A DNA stretch of 64,000 nucleotides from Streptococcus toyakuensis (GCF_024346585.1 NZ_AP024523.1:1249001-1313000); one strand, 5' to 3'. Positions 1 through 9,300 are shown, counted from the stretch's first letter. Made by a program: numbers and translations. Notes: generated by a model from the letters alone, not told the origin.

Positions 1-20
1 TCCATTACACTAAGGGTGGA

Positions 21-67
21 AACTTGTTTTATTATAACAGAAATTTGCTCTAATAACAAGTTTTTTT
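21..67 (+). terminator. Probable intrinsic terminator of a gene upstream of the window
   Basis: The arm AACTTGTTTTATTA (21-34) pairs with TAATAACAAGTT (51-62) with a small bulge, and a run of T follows to 67. The T run marks it as a plus-strand terminator. It may also help stop minus-strand transcripts leaving guaC, although no good T run exists on that side. Confidence 0.55.
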
Positions 68-85
68 CTAGTGAGATAGCCCGTC

Positions 86-1072
86 TTAGTGGGAAGCATC
101 CCCATTCCAGATGGAGTTTTTCACGATAACATAATCAACGTGTTTAAGGTCAGCAACCTGACGTCCACCTGCATAAGAAATAGCACTTTGAAGGTCTTGT
201 TCCATCTCAGTTAAAGTGTCTTGCAGATGACCTTTAGCAGGAAGCAAGATACGTTTGCCTTCCACATTTTTGTAAGCACCTTTTTGATATTGTGAGGCTG
301 AACCATAATATTCTTTGAACTGTTCACCATCGACTTCAATCGTTTTCCCTGGACTTTCAATATGTCCTGCAAAGAGGGAACCAATCATGACCATGCTAGC
401 ACCGAAGCGGATAGACTTGGCAATATCACCGTGAGTACGAATTCCTCCATCAGCAATAATCGGTTTACGTGCAGCCTTGGCACACCAACGAAGGGCAGCC
501 AATTGCCAACCACCTGTACCAAAACCTGTCTTGACCTTGGTGATACAAACCTTACCTGGACCGATTCCGACCTTAGTAGCATCCGCACCAGCATTTTCCA
601 ATTCACGCACAGCTTCTGGTGTTCCCACATTTCCTGCAATGACAAAGGTATCTGGCAATTCTTTCTTGATGTGTTGAATCATAGAAATCACGCTATCCGC
701 ATGACCGTGGGCAATGTCAATCGTGATGTACTCAGGAGCATCAGATTTGAGCTGGCTAACGAAATCATACTCATAATCCTTAACACCGACAGAGATAGAA
801 GCAATAAGCCCTTGCTCATGCATGCGCTTAATAAAAGGAATACGTCCTGCCTCATCAAAACGGTGCATAATGTAGAAGTAACCACCTTTAGCCAGTTGCT
901 CTGCTACATTTTCATCCAAAATCGTTTGCATATTAGCTGGCACAACAGGTAGTTTAAAGGTGTGATTTCCTAAAGTGACACTTGTATCCGCTTCTGCACG
1001 GCTTTTAATGACACATTTATTTGGAATCAATTGAATATCTTCGTAATCAAAAATTGGAAATTCATTTAACAT
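86..1072 (-). CDS. guaC: GMP reductase
   Basis: NADPH-dependent reductive deamination of GMP to IMP in the cytoplasm, returning guanine nucleotides to the adenine branch. At 328 residues it has the length of the short bacterial GuaC group and lacks the CBS insert of IMP dehydrogenase (GuaB). The phosphate-binding loop and catalytic Cys176 are visible in [11 protein letters not shown], followed by the flap segment TGFGTGGWQ. Monocistronic, with its own strong promoter at 1150-1178 and a leader of about 70 nt. The start is the only ATG that preserves the conserved N-terminus. Identification is secure from the family-wide motifs. Confidence 0.95.
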   Translation of the reverse strand: MLNEFPIFDYEDIQLIPNKCVIKSRAEADTSVTLGNHTFKLPVVPANMQTILDENVAEQLAKGGYFYIMHRFDEAGRIPFIKRMHEQGLIASISVGVKDYEYDFVSQLKSDAPEYITIDIAHGHADSVISMIQHIKKELPDTFVIAGNVGTPEAVRELENAGADATKVGIGPGKVCITKVKTGFGTGGWQLAALRWCAKAARKPIIADGGIRTHGDIAKSIRFGASMVMIGSLFAGHIESPGKTIEVDGEQFKEYYGSASQYQKGAYKNVEGKRILLPAKGHLQDTLTEMEQDLQSAISYAGGRQVADLKHVDYVIVKNSIWNGDASH

Positions 1073-1106
1073 ATCGATGTCTCGTTTCTTTTGTAATGAC
1101 CTACCT

Positions 1107-1118
1107 ATGCTTGCGCAT
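1107..1118 (-). promoter_or_regulatory. Hairpin and tiny ORF in the guaC leader
   Basis: The guaC leader carries ATGC-GCAA-GCAT, a short stem with a GNRA-type loop. The same bases begin a five-codon open frame (M-R-K-H-R-stop). No purine-riboswitch consensus is visible. A regulatory role is only a possibility. Confidence 0.3.
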
Positions 1119-1149
1119 CTCTACGCCTTTTCCGACGTTTCCTTAATTA

Positions 1150-1178
1150 ATTATAAATCAAAGTACAGATTTTGTCAA
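1150..1178 (-). promoter_or_regulatory. guaC promoter
   Basis: Consensus -35 TTGACA (1173-1178) and -10 TATAAT (1150-1155) with a 17-bp spacer on the minus strand. Transcription should start near 1143, giving a leader of about 70 nt before guaC. Confidence 0.85.
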
Positions 1179-1224
1179 ATAATTTTATAAATTAAAATAT
1201 AATGTTCGGATTTTTCTTGCGTAA

Positions 1225-1262
1225 ATAGAAAAAAGAGGGGAAATTGTTTTCTCCCCACTCCT
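1225..1262 (-). terminator. Intrinsic terminator at the end of the leu/YrdC transcript
   Basis: On the minus strand a GGGGA...TCCCC hairpin, extended by GAG/CTC, is followed by a run of six T. It lies directly after the stop codon of the YrdC-family gene. Confidence 0.7.
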
Positions 1263-1270
1263 TCTCTATT

Positions 1271-2050
1271 CTAATAATACTCACCCTGGCGGTAGTCCCA
1301 TGAGTTAAAGGTGTCTGAAAGGTGCATCATGATTTTATCAATGTCAAGTCCTTTACGAATCACAACTGGTGCTGGTGAAGTTGAGCGAGCTCCTCCTTGT
1401 TCTGGGATGAGTTTGCCGTCCTTATCGACCATAGACACCATCACACCTTGCTCATAGCGAGTTTCAATCGTTTTGTCAGGCTGGATAGAAGCAACGTAGT
1501 CATCTGCCTCGATAACAAGGTCCACTGCTCCTTCGATACGTTCTCCAATACCTTCTACTTTACCACGGTTTCCTTTTCCAGATGGGTTAGCTGATGAGGC
1601 ATAAACCATCTTGCCTTCTTCCCAAAGTTTGGCAGCCAATTGTTCACCAGCTTTACCAAATTTGATAACAAAACAGCTCGTTCCATGCACGTCAGTCATC
1701 AGCTCTTCACGACCATCACCGTATGCTTTGAGTTTTTCAAAAGCTTCTGGTTTCCAAGGAAGGATACAACCAAGAAGAATATCTTCATCCCAATGTTTTT
1801 GGTAGAAGGCTTCAATTTCTGGGTTAAGTTGTGCTAAAGCACGAAGCTCATCCATGCTACCGCAGAGAACAACACCTGGTTTGTTACGGTTACGCTCTTT
1901 GGCTGCGAACTTACGCTCAAGTCCTGCCTTATCGCTGGTCATGATAATGTAACCAACTTTAGTAGGGCAAACGATACATCCGCCCTCACCTTTTAAAATG
2001 TCATAGCCTTCTTGTGAAAGTGTTCCGTTCCATTGAATGTGTTTTGTCAT
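1271..2050 (-). CDS. Sua5/YciO/YrdC-family protein
   Basis: YrdC-type domain protein, 259 residues. The family binds ATP and nucleotides, and its best-known members make threonylcarbamoyl-AMP for tRNA t6A. Visible family signatures are the N-terminal CPTKVGYIIMTSDK segment, the basic ERNRNKPGVVL stretch and SANPSGKGNRGK. The usual TVYGL-like strand and the KRP-type motif of true TsaC/Sua5 are altered, and streptococci carry a canonical copy elsewhere, so this is probably a paralogue of undefined substrate. It follows leuD by 27 bp on the same strand and may be read with the leu operon. The terminator directly after it supports that. Confidence 0.7.
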   Translation of the reverse strand: MTKHIQWNGTLSQEGYDILKGEGGCIVCPTKVGYIIMTSDKAGLERKFAAKERNRNKPGVVLCGSMDELRALAQLNPEIEAFYQKHWDEDILLGCILPWKPEAFEKLKAYGDGREELMTDVHGTSCFVIKFGKAGEQLAAKLWEEGKMVYASSANPSGKGNRGKVEGIGERIEGAVDLVIEADDYVASIQPDKTIETRYEQGVMVSMVDKDGKLIPEQGGARSTSPAPVVIRKGLDIDKIMMHLSDTFNSWDYRQGEYY

Positions 2051-2077
2051 AGTTCTATTTCCTTTTCTAATTTTCTT

Positions 2078-2671
2078 CTAATCCTGCCAGTAGGCTGGTC
2101 GTTGTTTTTCATAGGCAGCAATCAAATCTTCATACTGCAAGGTAATTCCGATATCATCCAAACCATTTGAGAGCTTGTGTTTCCACTCGCTATCAATTTC
2201 AAAAGTGAACTCTCCAACCGGTGAGATGATTTTCTGTTGTTCCAAGTCCACAGTTACCTGGTCAGTCGGTTTGAGCTGGGCTAGCTTTTCTCTAACCTCT
2301 CTAGGCTGAACAATAGGCAACATGCCATTATTGAGTTCATTATTGTAATGAATATCCCCAAAAGATCCTGCAATCACGACCTTAAAACCATAGTCTGCTA
2401 AGGCCCAAGCTGCATGTTCCCTCGAAGAACCTGCCCCAAAGTTATCCCCTGAGATAAGAATACTGGCTTTACGATATTCAGGCTGATTAAAGACAAAGTC
2501 AGGATCCTCAGTATACTTGTCGTCCAGATAACGCCAAGCATACATGAGGTACTTACCAAAGCCTTTTTTATCAATCAACTTGAGAAACTGCTTGGGTAGG
2601 ATTTGGTCGGTGTCGATGTTATCATTCATGAGAGGAACGGTCGTTCCTGTATAAACTGTAAATTTCTCCAT
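2078..2671 (-). CDS. leuD: 3-isopropylmalate dehydratase small subunit
   Basis: Small subunit of isopropylmalate isomerase, which converts 2- to 3-isopropylmalate in leucine synthesis together with LeuC. It has 197 residues, typical for LeuD. The swivel-domain motif [17 protein letters not shown] is intact (about residues 74-90). It is the last leu gene, 9 bp after leuC, so it should be co-translated in step with its partner. Nothing is truncated. Confidence 0.95.
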   Translation of the reverse strand: MEKFTVYTGTTVPLMNDNIDTDQILPKQFLKLIDKKGFGKYLMYAWRYLDDKYTEDPDFVFNQPEYRKASILISGDNFGAGSSREHAAWALADYGFKVVIAGSFGDIHYNNELNNGMLPIVQPREVREKLAQLKPTDQVTVDLEQQKIISPVGEFTFEIDSEWKHKLSNGLDDIGITLQYEDLIAAYEKQRPAYWQD

Positions 2672-2680
2672 ATCCTCTCC

Positions 2681-4063
2681 TTACTGGGCTTCTGGCATTT
2701 GCCGAACATCTACGAAGCGCCCTGCGATAGCTGCTGCTGCTGCCATGGCTGGACTGCAGAGATGGGTCTTAGCACCAAAGCCTTGTCTGTCTTCAAAATT
2801 TCGATTGCTGGTTGAGGCGCAGTGAACACCATCTGGAACCTTGTCAGGATTCATCCCTAGGCACATAGAGCAACCTGGGTCTCTCCATTCAAAGCCAGCA
2901 TCTAAGAAAACTTTATCCAAGCCTAATTTCTCCGCAGCTCGTTTGACAGGACGGGATCCTGGAACTACGATAGCCGTTAAGTTAGGAGCTATTTTCTTCC
3001 CTTTGACAAATCGCGCCGCCAGCTGCAAGTCACTGAGACGAGCATTAGTACATGAGCCAATAAAGATATAGCCCAGTTCAATATCCGCTGGCTTTTGACC
3101 TGGTTCCAAGTCCATGTAGTTGTAGGCTCGTTCATCATTCATATCCTTAATTTCTGGGAAACTACTGTCAAAGTCAACCCCCATAGCAGGGTTGGTTCCC
3201 CAGGTCACCATAGGAGCAAGGTCTGAGACATCCATCTGGATAACCTTATCGTAAACAGCATTATCATCACTGACAATTGTTTTCCAATCCGCCACAGCCT
3301 CTTCAAAGTCCTCTGGAACACATTCTCGTCCCTTGAGATAATCATAGGTGGTTTGATCCGGATTCATGATTCCCATCTTAGAACCAAACTCGATGGACAT
3401 ATTGCAGATGGTCATTCGCTCTTCCATGCTCAGTGCATCAATTGCTTGTCCACGATATTCCACCACATAGCCAACACCACAGGCAACGCCGTACTTGGCA
3501 ATCAAGGCTAAAATGTAATCCTTGGAATAAACTCCTTTTTGAGGAACTCCAGTGAATTCTACCAGCATTTTCTTGGGTTTGACCTGCCAGAGGGTCTGGG
3601 TAGCGAAGACATGCTCAACCTCACTAGTCCCAATTCCAAAGGCGATCGCTCCGAAAGCTCCGTGAGTTGCCGTATGGCTGTCTCCACAGACAATGAATTT
3701 CCCCGGTTGGGTCCGTCCTGTTTCTGGACCAACCATGTGAACAATTCCTTGTTTTTCAGAACCATGGGCCGCATGTTCAATCCCAAACTCCTCAACATTT
3801 TCTGCAAGCTTATCAATTTGTACCTTAGAAATCACATCTCGAATATCGTAGATATTGACTGTCGGGACATTGTGGTCAAAGGTTCCAAATGTCAAGTCTG
3901 GTCGTCTCAATCTACGACCTGCGTCTCGTAATCCTTGAAATGCCTGAGGGCTGGTCACTTCATGAATATAGTGCTGGTCCACATACATGAGTTGGGGTTG
4001 CCCCTCTTCTCCTGTGATGACATGACGGTCCCACAATTTATCAAAAATCGATTTTCCTGCCAT
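2681..4063 (-). CDS. leuC: 3-isopropylmalate dehydratase large subunit
   Basis: Catalytic [4Fe-4S] subunit of isopropylmalate isomerase, a cytoplasmic heterodimer with LeuD. It has 460 residues, full length for the aconitase-superfamily LeuC. Cluster cysteines are seen in [12 protein letters not shown] and in the CSMCLGMN segment, and the substrate-binding [13 protein letters not shown] segment is intact. It lies 3 bp after the DUF1294 gene and 9 bp before leuD, which indicates one transcript. Confidence 0.96.
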   Translation of the reverse strand: MAGKSIFDKLWDRHVITGEEGQPQLMYVDQHYIHEVTSPQAFQGLRDAGRRLRRPDLTFGTFDHNVPTVNIYDIRDVISKVQIDKLAENVEEFGIEHAAHGSEKQGIVHMVGPETGRTQPGKFIVCGDSHTATHGAFGAIAFGIGTSEVEHVFATQTLWQVKPKKMLVEFTGVPQKGVYSKDYILALIAKYGVACGVGYVVEYRGQAIDALSMEERMTICNMSIEFGSKMGIMNPDQTTYDYLKGRECVPEDFEEAVADWKTIVSDDNAVYDKVIQMDVSDLAPMVTWGTNPAMGVDFDSSFPEIKDMNDERAYNYMDLEPGQKPADIELGYIFIGSCTNARLSDLQLAARFVKGKKIAPNLTAIVVPGSRPVKRAAEKLGLDKVFLDAGFEWRDPGCSMCLGMNPDKVPDGVHCASTSNRNFEDRQGFGAKTHLCSPAMAAAAAIAGRFVDVRQMPEAQ

Positions 4064-4066
4064 CCA

Positions 4067-4336
4067 TTACCTCCAAATAAAATATAAGGCTACTAGTGTG
4101 GTCACCATCCCAAGAAACCAAACTGTTTTAAAGTACCATTTTCGAGTCTTGTGATGAAAGATGATTCCTGCTAACCAAGCACCAAAACCACCACAAGTAA
4201 AGGCTAAAATAAGTAAGATTTTCTCAGGGATGCGCCAAGCTCTTCTCCTCGCCTTGGATTTGTCAATGCCATAAATCAAGAAAATGATGACATTCCAAAT
4301 CAAAAGGACTAGAGTAATTTTTTCGTCTAACTTCAT
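4067..4336 (-). CDS. DUF1294 small membrane protein inside the leu operon
   Basis: 89-residue protein with three predicted membrane segments (about residues 8-24, 39-60 and 69-88) around the DUF1294 core YGIDKSKARRR, RIPEKILL and FHHKTRKWYFK. Function is unknown. Its start overlaps the leuB stop by 4 bp and its stop lies 3 bp before leuC, so it is embedded in and probably translationally coupled to the leu operon. A role in leucine synthesis does not follow from the family. It may be a passenger or may have a membrane function linked to amino-acid supply. Confidence 0.8.
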   Translation of the reverse strand: MKLDEKITLVLLIWNVIIFLIYGIDKSKARRRAWRIPEKILLILAFTCGGFGAWLAGIIFHHKTRKWYFKTVWFLGMVTTLVALYFIWR

Positions 4337-5370
4337 AACCTTGCGATAATAGCTTCCGTCATTTCCTTGGTCGAAGCCTGTCCTCCTATATCTCTCGTTA
4401 ATGTACCAGCTGCCAAACTTGCCTCAACAGCACGCTCGACACGCTCTGCATCCTCATAACGTCCAAAGCTGTCTCTCAGCATCATGGCCACTGATAAAAT
4501 CATGGAAATAGGATTGGCAATTCCTTGACCTGCAATATCAGGTGCTGAACCGTGAATAGGTTCATAGAGACTTGGTCCATTTTCAGAATGACTGGCTGAT
4601 GGCATAACCCCAAGTGTGCCAGATAGAACGCTTGATTCATCAGATAGAATATCTCCGAAAAGATTCTCCGTCACGATGACATCAAACTTAGCAGGATTAG
4701 TAATCATAAGCATGGAAGCTGAGTCGACTAGCTGGTGTTCCAAGGTCACATCTTGGAAATCCTTTGCGACCTTCTCAGCTACTTTCCGCCAGAGTTTTGA
4801 TGTTGCCAACACGTTTTGCTTATCAATACTGGTAAGGATTTTTCTCCGACTTCTTGCGATTTCAAAGGCTTTGCGAATAATCCGCTCCACTTCCTCATAG
4901 CTATAGTCGTTGATATCACGCGCTTTTCTTTCTTCAAGAATATGATCCCCAAAATAAATCCCACCTGTCAACTCCCGTACCACAACAAAGTCTACACCAG
5001 CAATTCGTTCCGGTTTGAGTGGTGACAAATGCTTGAGACTGTCAAAGATTTTTACAGGGCGAATATTGGCATAGAGATTGAGTTCCTTACGGAGAGCTAG
5101 CAAGCCTTGTTCAGGGCGAACCGCTGCTCCATCATACTGAGGACTACCGATAGCCGCTAGGAGAATGGCATCTGTTTCTCTACATGCTTTGAGGGTTTCA
5201 CTAGGTAAAGGATGGCCTGCTGCATCAATTCCTGCACCTCCAAAAGGTCGTTTGTCTATTTCATAGTCAAAGCCTGTTTTTTCAGCTAGAGCTTCCAAAA
5301 CTTCTAAACCAGCCTCCATGATTTCTGGGCCGATTCCATCCCCTGCCAGAACTACTATTTTCTTTGTCAT
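4333..5370 (-). CDS. leuB: 3-isopropylmalate dehydrogenase
   Basis: NAD-dependent oxidative decarboxylation of 3-isopropylmalate to 2-oxoisocaproate. It has 345 residues, normal length. Motifs include the N-terminal GDGIGPEIMEAG, the substrate loop around RELTGGIYFG, NLFGDILSDESS for metal binding, and the NAD-binding EPIHGSAPDIAGQGIANP. It lies 11 bp after leuA and overlaps the DUF1294 gene. Expression should follow the leu leader attenuator. Confidence 0.96.
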   Translation of the reverse strand: MTKKIVVLAGDGIGPEIMEAGLEVLEALAEKTGFDYEIDKRPFGGAGIDAAGHPLPSETLKACRETDAILLAAIGSPQYDGAAVRPEQGLLALRKELNLYANIRPVKIFDSLKHLSPLKPERIAGVDFVVVRELTGGIYFGDHILEERKARDINDYSYEEVERIIRKAFEIARSRRKILTSIDKQNVLATSKLWRKVAEKVAKDFQDVTLEHQLVDSASMLMITNPAKFDVIVTENLFGDILSDESSVLSGTLGVMPSASHSENGPSLYEPIHGSAPDIAGQGIANPISMILSVAMMLRDSFGRYEDAERVERAVEASLAAGTLTRDIGGQASTKEMTEAIIARL

Positions 5371-5381
5371 AGCTTTCTCCT

Positions 5382-6944
5382 TTACACACTAGGCATATCA
5401 CGATAGGAAACACTGCGTCCCATCTCACCAGCATTCTCTTTTTGAACAAAGGTATTAGCATTGATGTAGGCAATAGCAGATGCTTTCAGTACATCGAAAT
5501 CAAGCCCTGCTGCATTAAAGATGGTTTCTGTATCTCTGTTTTCAACAGTGACCAAAACCCGAGCTTGGGCATCAATTCCATCTGTCACAGCGTCAATAGT
5601 ATAGGACACCAAGCGGACGGATTGGTTAAAGAACTTATCGATAGCGTTAAAGATTGCTTCAACAGAACCTTGCCCTGACGCATTGAAATCAACTTTCTCA
5701 CCATCCATATTGGCTAGGCTAACGAGTGCTTCAATGTCATTATCTGCATGAGTTTGAAGTTGTAAATCATCAAAGTGGAAGCCTTCTGGATTTTCAACCA
5801 TGGTTCCAGCTACCAGAGCACGAATATCTGCATCTGTGATTTCTTGTTTCTTGTCGGCCAATGCCTTGAACTTAGCAAAGAGTGGTTTGATATCCTCTTC
5901 TGTAAAGTCTAAGGCCAGTTCTCTTAGTTTTTCAACAAAGGCATGGCGACCTGACAATTTTCCAAGTGGGAGGCTGTTACTCTTGACACCGACCAATTCA
6001 GGGGTGATAATCTCATAAGTAAGAGGATTTTTAAGGACTCCGTCTTGGTGAATACCAGATTCATGAGAAAAGGCATTGCCACCAACAACGGCCTTGTTTT
6101 TAGGAACTGGGATACCTGAGAAGCGAGAAACCATTTCTGACGTATTGATGGTTTCATTTAAAACAATACTAGTTTCTGCTTGATAGTAATCTTGACGAAT
6201 ATTGAGGGCCACTGCAATTTCTTCCAAAGCAGCATTACCAGCTCGCTCCCCGATACCATTGATGGTTCCTTCGACTCGTCCTGCCCCATTCTTGACAGCA
6301 ACAAGGCTATTAGCCACTGCCATTCCGAGGTCATCATGACAGTGAGGCGAATAGATAATCTGACGTTCCGTTTTGACATTCTCAATCAAGTATTTGAAGA
6401 TAGCTCCATATTCCTCTGGTGTGGTAAATCCTACCGTATCAGGGATATTGATATAAGTCGCACCTGCATCAACCGCTGTTTGAACGACTTGTAAGAGGAA
6501 ATCCAACTCTGTTCTGGTCGCATCCTCAGGAGAGAATTCGACAACCTCAAACTTGGAACGTGCATAAGAGACATGCTCCTTAATAGCTTCTAGAATCTCT
6601 TCCTTGCTCTTATTGAGCTTATACTTGCGGTGAATGGGACTAGTAGCGATAAAGACGTGAACCTGTGGATATTTGGCATCCTTGAGGGCTTCGTAACAAG
6701 CATCAATATCAGACTTGACAGAGCGGGCCAAACCAGTCACTGCCGTTTTCTTCAAGGTCTTAGCAATCTCCTGAACTGCCGTAAATGAGTCTGGACTAGC
6801 CGCTGGAAAACCAGCTTCGATGGCTGAAATGCCCCATTTCTCCAGCTGTCTTGCAATGGCAATTTTTTCCTTGATTGAAAAGTTAACACCCGGTGTCTGT
6901 TCTCCATCCCGAAGGCTGGTATCTAGAAATTCAACTGTTCTCAT
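5382..6944 (-). CDS. leuA: 2-isopropylmalate synthase
   Basis: First committed enzyme of leucine synthesis: condenses acetyl-CoA with 2-oxoisovalerate. 520 residues. The HMGL-like TIM barrel starts with [14 protein letters not shown] and has the metal-binding [12 protein letters not shown] and the GNAALEEI segment. Residues from about 390 on form the LeuA allosteric dimer domain that binds leucine, so feedback control is expected. First structural gene of the operon, preceded by a leader peptide and attenuator. A shorter paralogue type (citramalate synthase) is unlikely because the whole operon context is leucine. Confidence 0.95.
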   Translation of the reverse strand: MRTVEFLDTSLRDGEQTPGVNFSIKEKIAIARQLEKWGISAIEAGFPAASPDSFTAVQEIAKTLKKTAVTGLARSVKSDIDACYEALKDAKYPQVHVFIATSPIHRKYKLNKSKEEILEAIKEHVSYARSKFEVVEFSPEDATRTELDFLLQVVQTAVDAGATYINIPDTVGFTTPEEYGAIFKYLIENVKTERQIIYSPHCHDDLGMAVANSLVAVKNGAGRVEGTINGIGERAGNAALEEIAVALNIRQDYYQAETSIVLNETINTSEMVSRFSGIPVPKNKAVVGGNAFSHESGIHQDGVLKNPLTYEIITPELVGVKSNSLPLGKLSGRHAFVEKLRELALDFTEEDIKPLFAKFKALADKKQEITDADIRALVAGTMVENPEGFHFDDLQLQTHADNDIEALVSLANMDGEKVDFNASGQGSVEAIFNAIDKFFNQSVRLVSYTIDAVTDGIDAQARVLVTVENRDTETIFNAAGLDFDVLKASAIAYINANTFVQKENAGEMGRSVSYRDMPSV

Positions 6945-6973
6945 AAGATTTCCCCTTTTCCAAATGTGGTTTT

Positions 6974-7009
6974 AAAAAAACATCTCGCTCAGAAACCCAA
7001 GCGAGATGT
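6974..7009 (-). promoter_or_regulatory. Leucine attenuator (terminator/antiterminator)
   Basis: On the minus strand ACATCTCGCT (7000-7009) pairs with AGCGAGATGT (6980-6989) and a run of T follows, a textbook intrinsic terminator just upstream of leuA. The competing pairing is also visible: CCAAGCGGGAG (7017-7027) can pair with TCTCGCTTGG (6997-7006), which would destroy the terminator stem. With the leucine-rich leader peptide upstream this is a ribosome-controlled attenuator. Confidence 0.85.
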
Positions 7010-7056
7010 TGATTCACTCCCGCTTGGTAAGCCAAACAGGACTAATGCTTTTTGCA

Positions 7057-7110
7057 CTAGCCCGAGTACCTCAACAACAAAGCAAATTGATTAAACTTAG
7101 CTGTTTTCAT
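7057..7110 (-). CDS. leu operon leader peptide
   Basis: A 17-residue peptide, MKTAKFNQFALLLRYSG, with three consecutive leucine codons (all TTG). It has a good ribosome site (GGAG ahead of the ATG). Its stop lies about 50 nt before the terminator hairpin. When charged tRNA-Leu is scarce, the ribosome should pause on the Leu run and favour the antiterminator. The design matches the leucine-controlled leader known from Lactococcus. The peptide itself probably has no function beyond being translated. Confidence 0.85.
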   Translation of the reverse strand: MKTAKFNQFALLLRYSG

Positions 7111-7146
7111 GTTTGACTTTCTCCTTCGTTTGATATCTTGTTTAGT

Positions 7147-7175
7147 ATTTTAGCATAGGCAAAAGTGCTTGTCAA
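7147..7175 (-). promoter_or_regulatory. leu operon promoter
   Basis: Minus-strand -35 TTGACA (7170-7175), 17-bp spacer, -10 TAAAAT (7147-7152). It lies about 37 bp upstream of the leader-peptide ATG. Confidence 0.85.
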
Positions 7176-7257
7176 GAAAAAATCCAATATTTTCTGAAAA
7201 TTTCTTCAGTAGAGAATATTTTGCTAATTGAAAGTTCTTGAAAACCATTGAAATGTT

Positions 7258-7914
7258 TCATTTTTTAGTGGTTAAGTTCCAACTTTTTTCTATAAATTCC
7301 AATACTTCTTTATCTGATAAAGTATCATCAAGCGCCACACTAATCCAGTAACGTTTATTCATATGAAAAGCTGGATAAATGCCCTTTTTTGAAAGTAAAT
7401 CGGCTACTTTGTCATGTTTGAGGTTGACTGCTTCCACTAGCTCTTCTCTGCCCTTTTCCAGCTTATCCCAAGAAATTTTCATCAAGACGGCATACCACTT
7501 TTTATTGCCTTCATGTCTTAACACTGCCGTATCAGGCGATTTCTCCCACAAATACTCCAACTGATTACCATACTTTTCCTGAACTTGAGTCATGATTCGC
7601 TTAGTCTGAGGGCAGATAAAATCCTGTACCTCAAAACAAGCCTTCCGAATCTGGTAGAGAATCTCCAGACAAGCCTCACGGACACTTGCAACAAAACTTC
7701 CTGTCATACTTTCCATATGAACTTGAGGATAGAGGTCACCAGTCTCCTGGTCAAAGACTTGAAAACTCACATTATCAGTAGTGATGGACACAGTCATGAC
7801 AAAGTCATCCTGCAAAATTTGGCAACTATAGGTCCACACTCCACCATTTTCTACAAAACCATAATCATGAGCCTTTTCTTGATTAAACTGATAGGATTTA
7901 AAAATTTCAAACAT
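7258..7914 (-). CDS. MmcQ/YjbR-family protein
   Basis: 218 residues. The C-terminal half (about 110-215) is a CyaY-like MmcQ/YjbR fold, recognisable from WYAVLMKISWDKL, then LKHDKVADLLSKKGIYPAFHMNKRYWISVAL. The N-terminal half, with VWTYSCQILQDDFVMTVSI, is the extra domain seen in streptococcal members. The family is often described as DNA-binding, but its molecular role is unsettled. It is separated from cutC by a short gap with a hairpin, so it is probably a separate short transcript or read-through from cutC. Confidence 0.8.
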   Translation of the reverse strand: MFEIFKSYQFNQEKAHDYGFVENGGVWTYSCQILQDDFVMTVSITTDNVSFQVFDQETGDLYPQVHMESMTGSFVASVREACLEILYQIRKACFEVQDFICPQTKRIMTQVQEKYGNQLEYLWEKSPDTAVLRHEGNKKWYAVLMKISWDKLEKGREELVEAVNLKHDKVADLLSKKGIYPAFHMNKRYWISVALDDTLSDKEVLEFIEKSWNLTTKK

Positions 7915-7918
7915 AAGT

Positions 7919-7945
7919 GAAAACTGCTACCCAAAGCTAGCAGTT
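7919..7945 (-). terminator. Hairpin after cutC
   Basis: AACTGCTA (7922... on plus) and TAGCAGTT form an 8-bp stem on the minus strand, followed by only four T. It is a weak intrinsic terminator between cutC and the MmcQ-like gene. Confidence 0.5.
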
Positions 7946-7957
7946 CCTTTCTATTTT

Positions 7958-8590
7958 TTAAAAGACAACCTTGGTTCCATGTAATTGTGTCACGCCTAGC
8001 TGATTGATAAAGGTTTGACGGTTGTCAAGGTCAATCCCCCCACCTGGTAGAATTTCAATTTTACCTTTAGCGTGCTCCAAAATTCTGTGATAGTGAGCAA
8101 AACGTTTTTCTAAGGAGTCGCCAGACACACCAGCGCGAGTTAGGATACGAGTGACTCCAGCTTGACTAAGCCAGTCAATAGCTTCCAGTTGATCTTCATC
8201 GCTCAATTCATCAAAGGCCATGTGGAAGACAATTTCCATTCCTTTTGATGCAGCAATTAACTTTTCAAGATTAGGCTTATCCAACTTCTTATCAGCTGTT
8301 AAAGTCCCAAATACAACCCCTTGACTTCCAGCATGAGCAGTCAAACGAATATCTTCCAGCATGATATCAATTTCTAGGTCATTATAGACAAAGTCGCCAC
8401 CACGTGGACGAATCATAGTCATAATGATCGTATCGTAGTTAGATGCCAGTTCAACCGCTGCCTTGGTTACTCCATAGCTTGGTGTTGTTCCTCCCACTGC
8501 TAGATTATCACAGAGTTCGATTCGACGAGCTCCAGCCTGCATCGCTTTTTCAAGCAAGGTCACATTTTCAGCACAAAATTCGTAAATCAT
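7958..8590 (-). CDS. cutC: CutC-family protein
   Basis: 210-residue TIM-barrel protein of the CutC family, historically linked to copper homeostasis. Its true activity is not established. Family signatures are the N-terminal FCAENVTLLEKAMQAGARRIELCDNL region (in pieces), IRPRGGDFVYND, and the near C-terminal ILPGGGIDLDN. Full length compared with Gram-positive CutC. It is preceded by the DUF454 gene about 90 bp upstream on the same strand. Confidence 0.88.
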   Translation of the reverse strand: MIYEFCAENVTLLEKAMQAGARRIELCDNLAVGGTTPSYGVTKAAVELASNYDTIIMTMIRPRGGDFVYNDLEIDIMLEDIRLTAHAGSQGVVFGTLTADKKLDKPNLEKLIAASKGMEIVFHMAFDELSDEDQLEAIDWLSQAGVTRILTRAGVSGDSLEKRFAHYHRILEHAKGKIEILPGGGIDLDNRQTFINQLGVTQLHGTKVVF

Positions 8591-8682
8591 TTGATTCTCC
8601 TTGAGTATTACTTTAAATTTATTATATCATATTGTTGTGAATATACTTTCGTTTTTATCAAGGGAAATAACTACTATTTTAA

Positions 8683-9042
8683 CTATTCTTTATCTGGAAT
8701 GACCTTGAAGAGATAATAAGTGATAAAGATGGTCAAGGCTCCCAGACCGATTTTGACTGGTAAGAGAGGGGCAAAATAAATGGAAATTCCCATCAAGATG
8801 TAGATAGATACGATGATTTTTTTCTTACGTTCACGCGCAATGGACTTGGTCTCACGAAAATCAGCCACATATGCTTGATAGAGTTTGGTATGATAAAGCC
8901 AATCTTCGAAGCGCTTGGAACTTCTTGAGAAACAAGCAATAGACAACAAAAGAAAAGGCGTTGTCGGCAATAAGGGCAAAACAACCCCAATAATAGCCAA
9001 GGCCAGTGATAAGAAACCAATAATTAGATAGATAAGACGCAT
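8683..9042 (-). CDS. DUF454 (YbaN-type) membrane protein
   Basis: 119 residues with an N-terminal membrane hairpin (about 3-40: LIIGFLSLALAIIGVVLPLL, PTTPFLLL) and a second pair at about 78-112. The LPLLPTTPFLLL and cytoplasmic CFSRSSKRFEDWL segments are typical of DUF454. Function unknown. It stands alone, between a BOX element upstream and cutC downstream. Confidence 0.8.
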   Translation of the reverse strand: MRLIYLIIGFLSLALAIIGVVLPLLPTTPFLLLSIACFSRSSKRFEDWLYHTKLYQAYVADFRETKSIARERKKKIIVSIYILMGISIYFAPLLPVKIGLGALTIFITYYLFKVIPDKE

Positions 9043-9058
9043 AACTTCTCCTAGTTAA

Positions 9059-9210
9059 TACTCTTCGAAAATCTCTTCAAACCGCGTCAACGTCACCCTT
9101 ACCGTAGGTATGGTTCCTGACTTCGTCAGTCTCTTCTGCAACCTCAAAGCAGTGCTTTGAGCAACCTGCGGTTAGTTTCCTAGTTTGCTCTTTGATTTTC
9201 ATTGAGTATA
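9059..9210 (+). repeat. BOX element (boxA-boxB-boxC)
   Basis: Begins TACTCTTCGAAAATC and ends GATTTTCATTGAGTATA. The boxA core (with the GTCAACGTCACCCTTACC variant), one boxB (CTGACTTCGTCAG) and boxC (CCTAGTTTGCTCTTTG) are all present. BOX is the abundant non-autonomous repeat of pneumococcus and close relatives. It sits between topA and the DUF454 gene and can fold into a long hairpin. Confidence 0.9.
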
Positions 9211-9264
9211 AAATAATCTTCTTCTAGTTTCGCATACAATGGTGAATTTTGTCAAGTTCCAACC

Positions 9265-9295
9265 AAAAAGAGCCTGAAATTCACTTTCAGGACTC
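9265..9295 (-). terminator. topA terminator
   Basis: On the minus strand GAGTCCTGAAA pairs with TTTCAGGCTC (one bulged base), followed by five T. It lies directly after the topA stop. Confidence 0.8.
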
Positions 9296-9300
9296 TCCTC

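Noticed and set aside
1073..1178. Purine riboswitch ahead of guaC
   Set aside because: The conserved junction and loop-loop sequences are not present in the 70-nt leader.
1271..2050. Calling the YrdC-family gene tsaC/sua5 (t6A synthesis)
   Set aside because: Key motifs are altered and a canonical copy is expected elsewhere in the genome.
6945..7110. T-box riboswitch for leuA
   Set aside because: No AGGGTGG-type T-box core; the leader peptide with three Leu codons explains the attenuator.
9059..9210. Repeated, partly palindromic sequences at 9, 11.5, 17 and 28 kb as a CRISPR array or small RNA cluster
   Set aside because: They are dispersed single copies with the A-B-C structure of BOX and have no regular spacers or cas genes.
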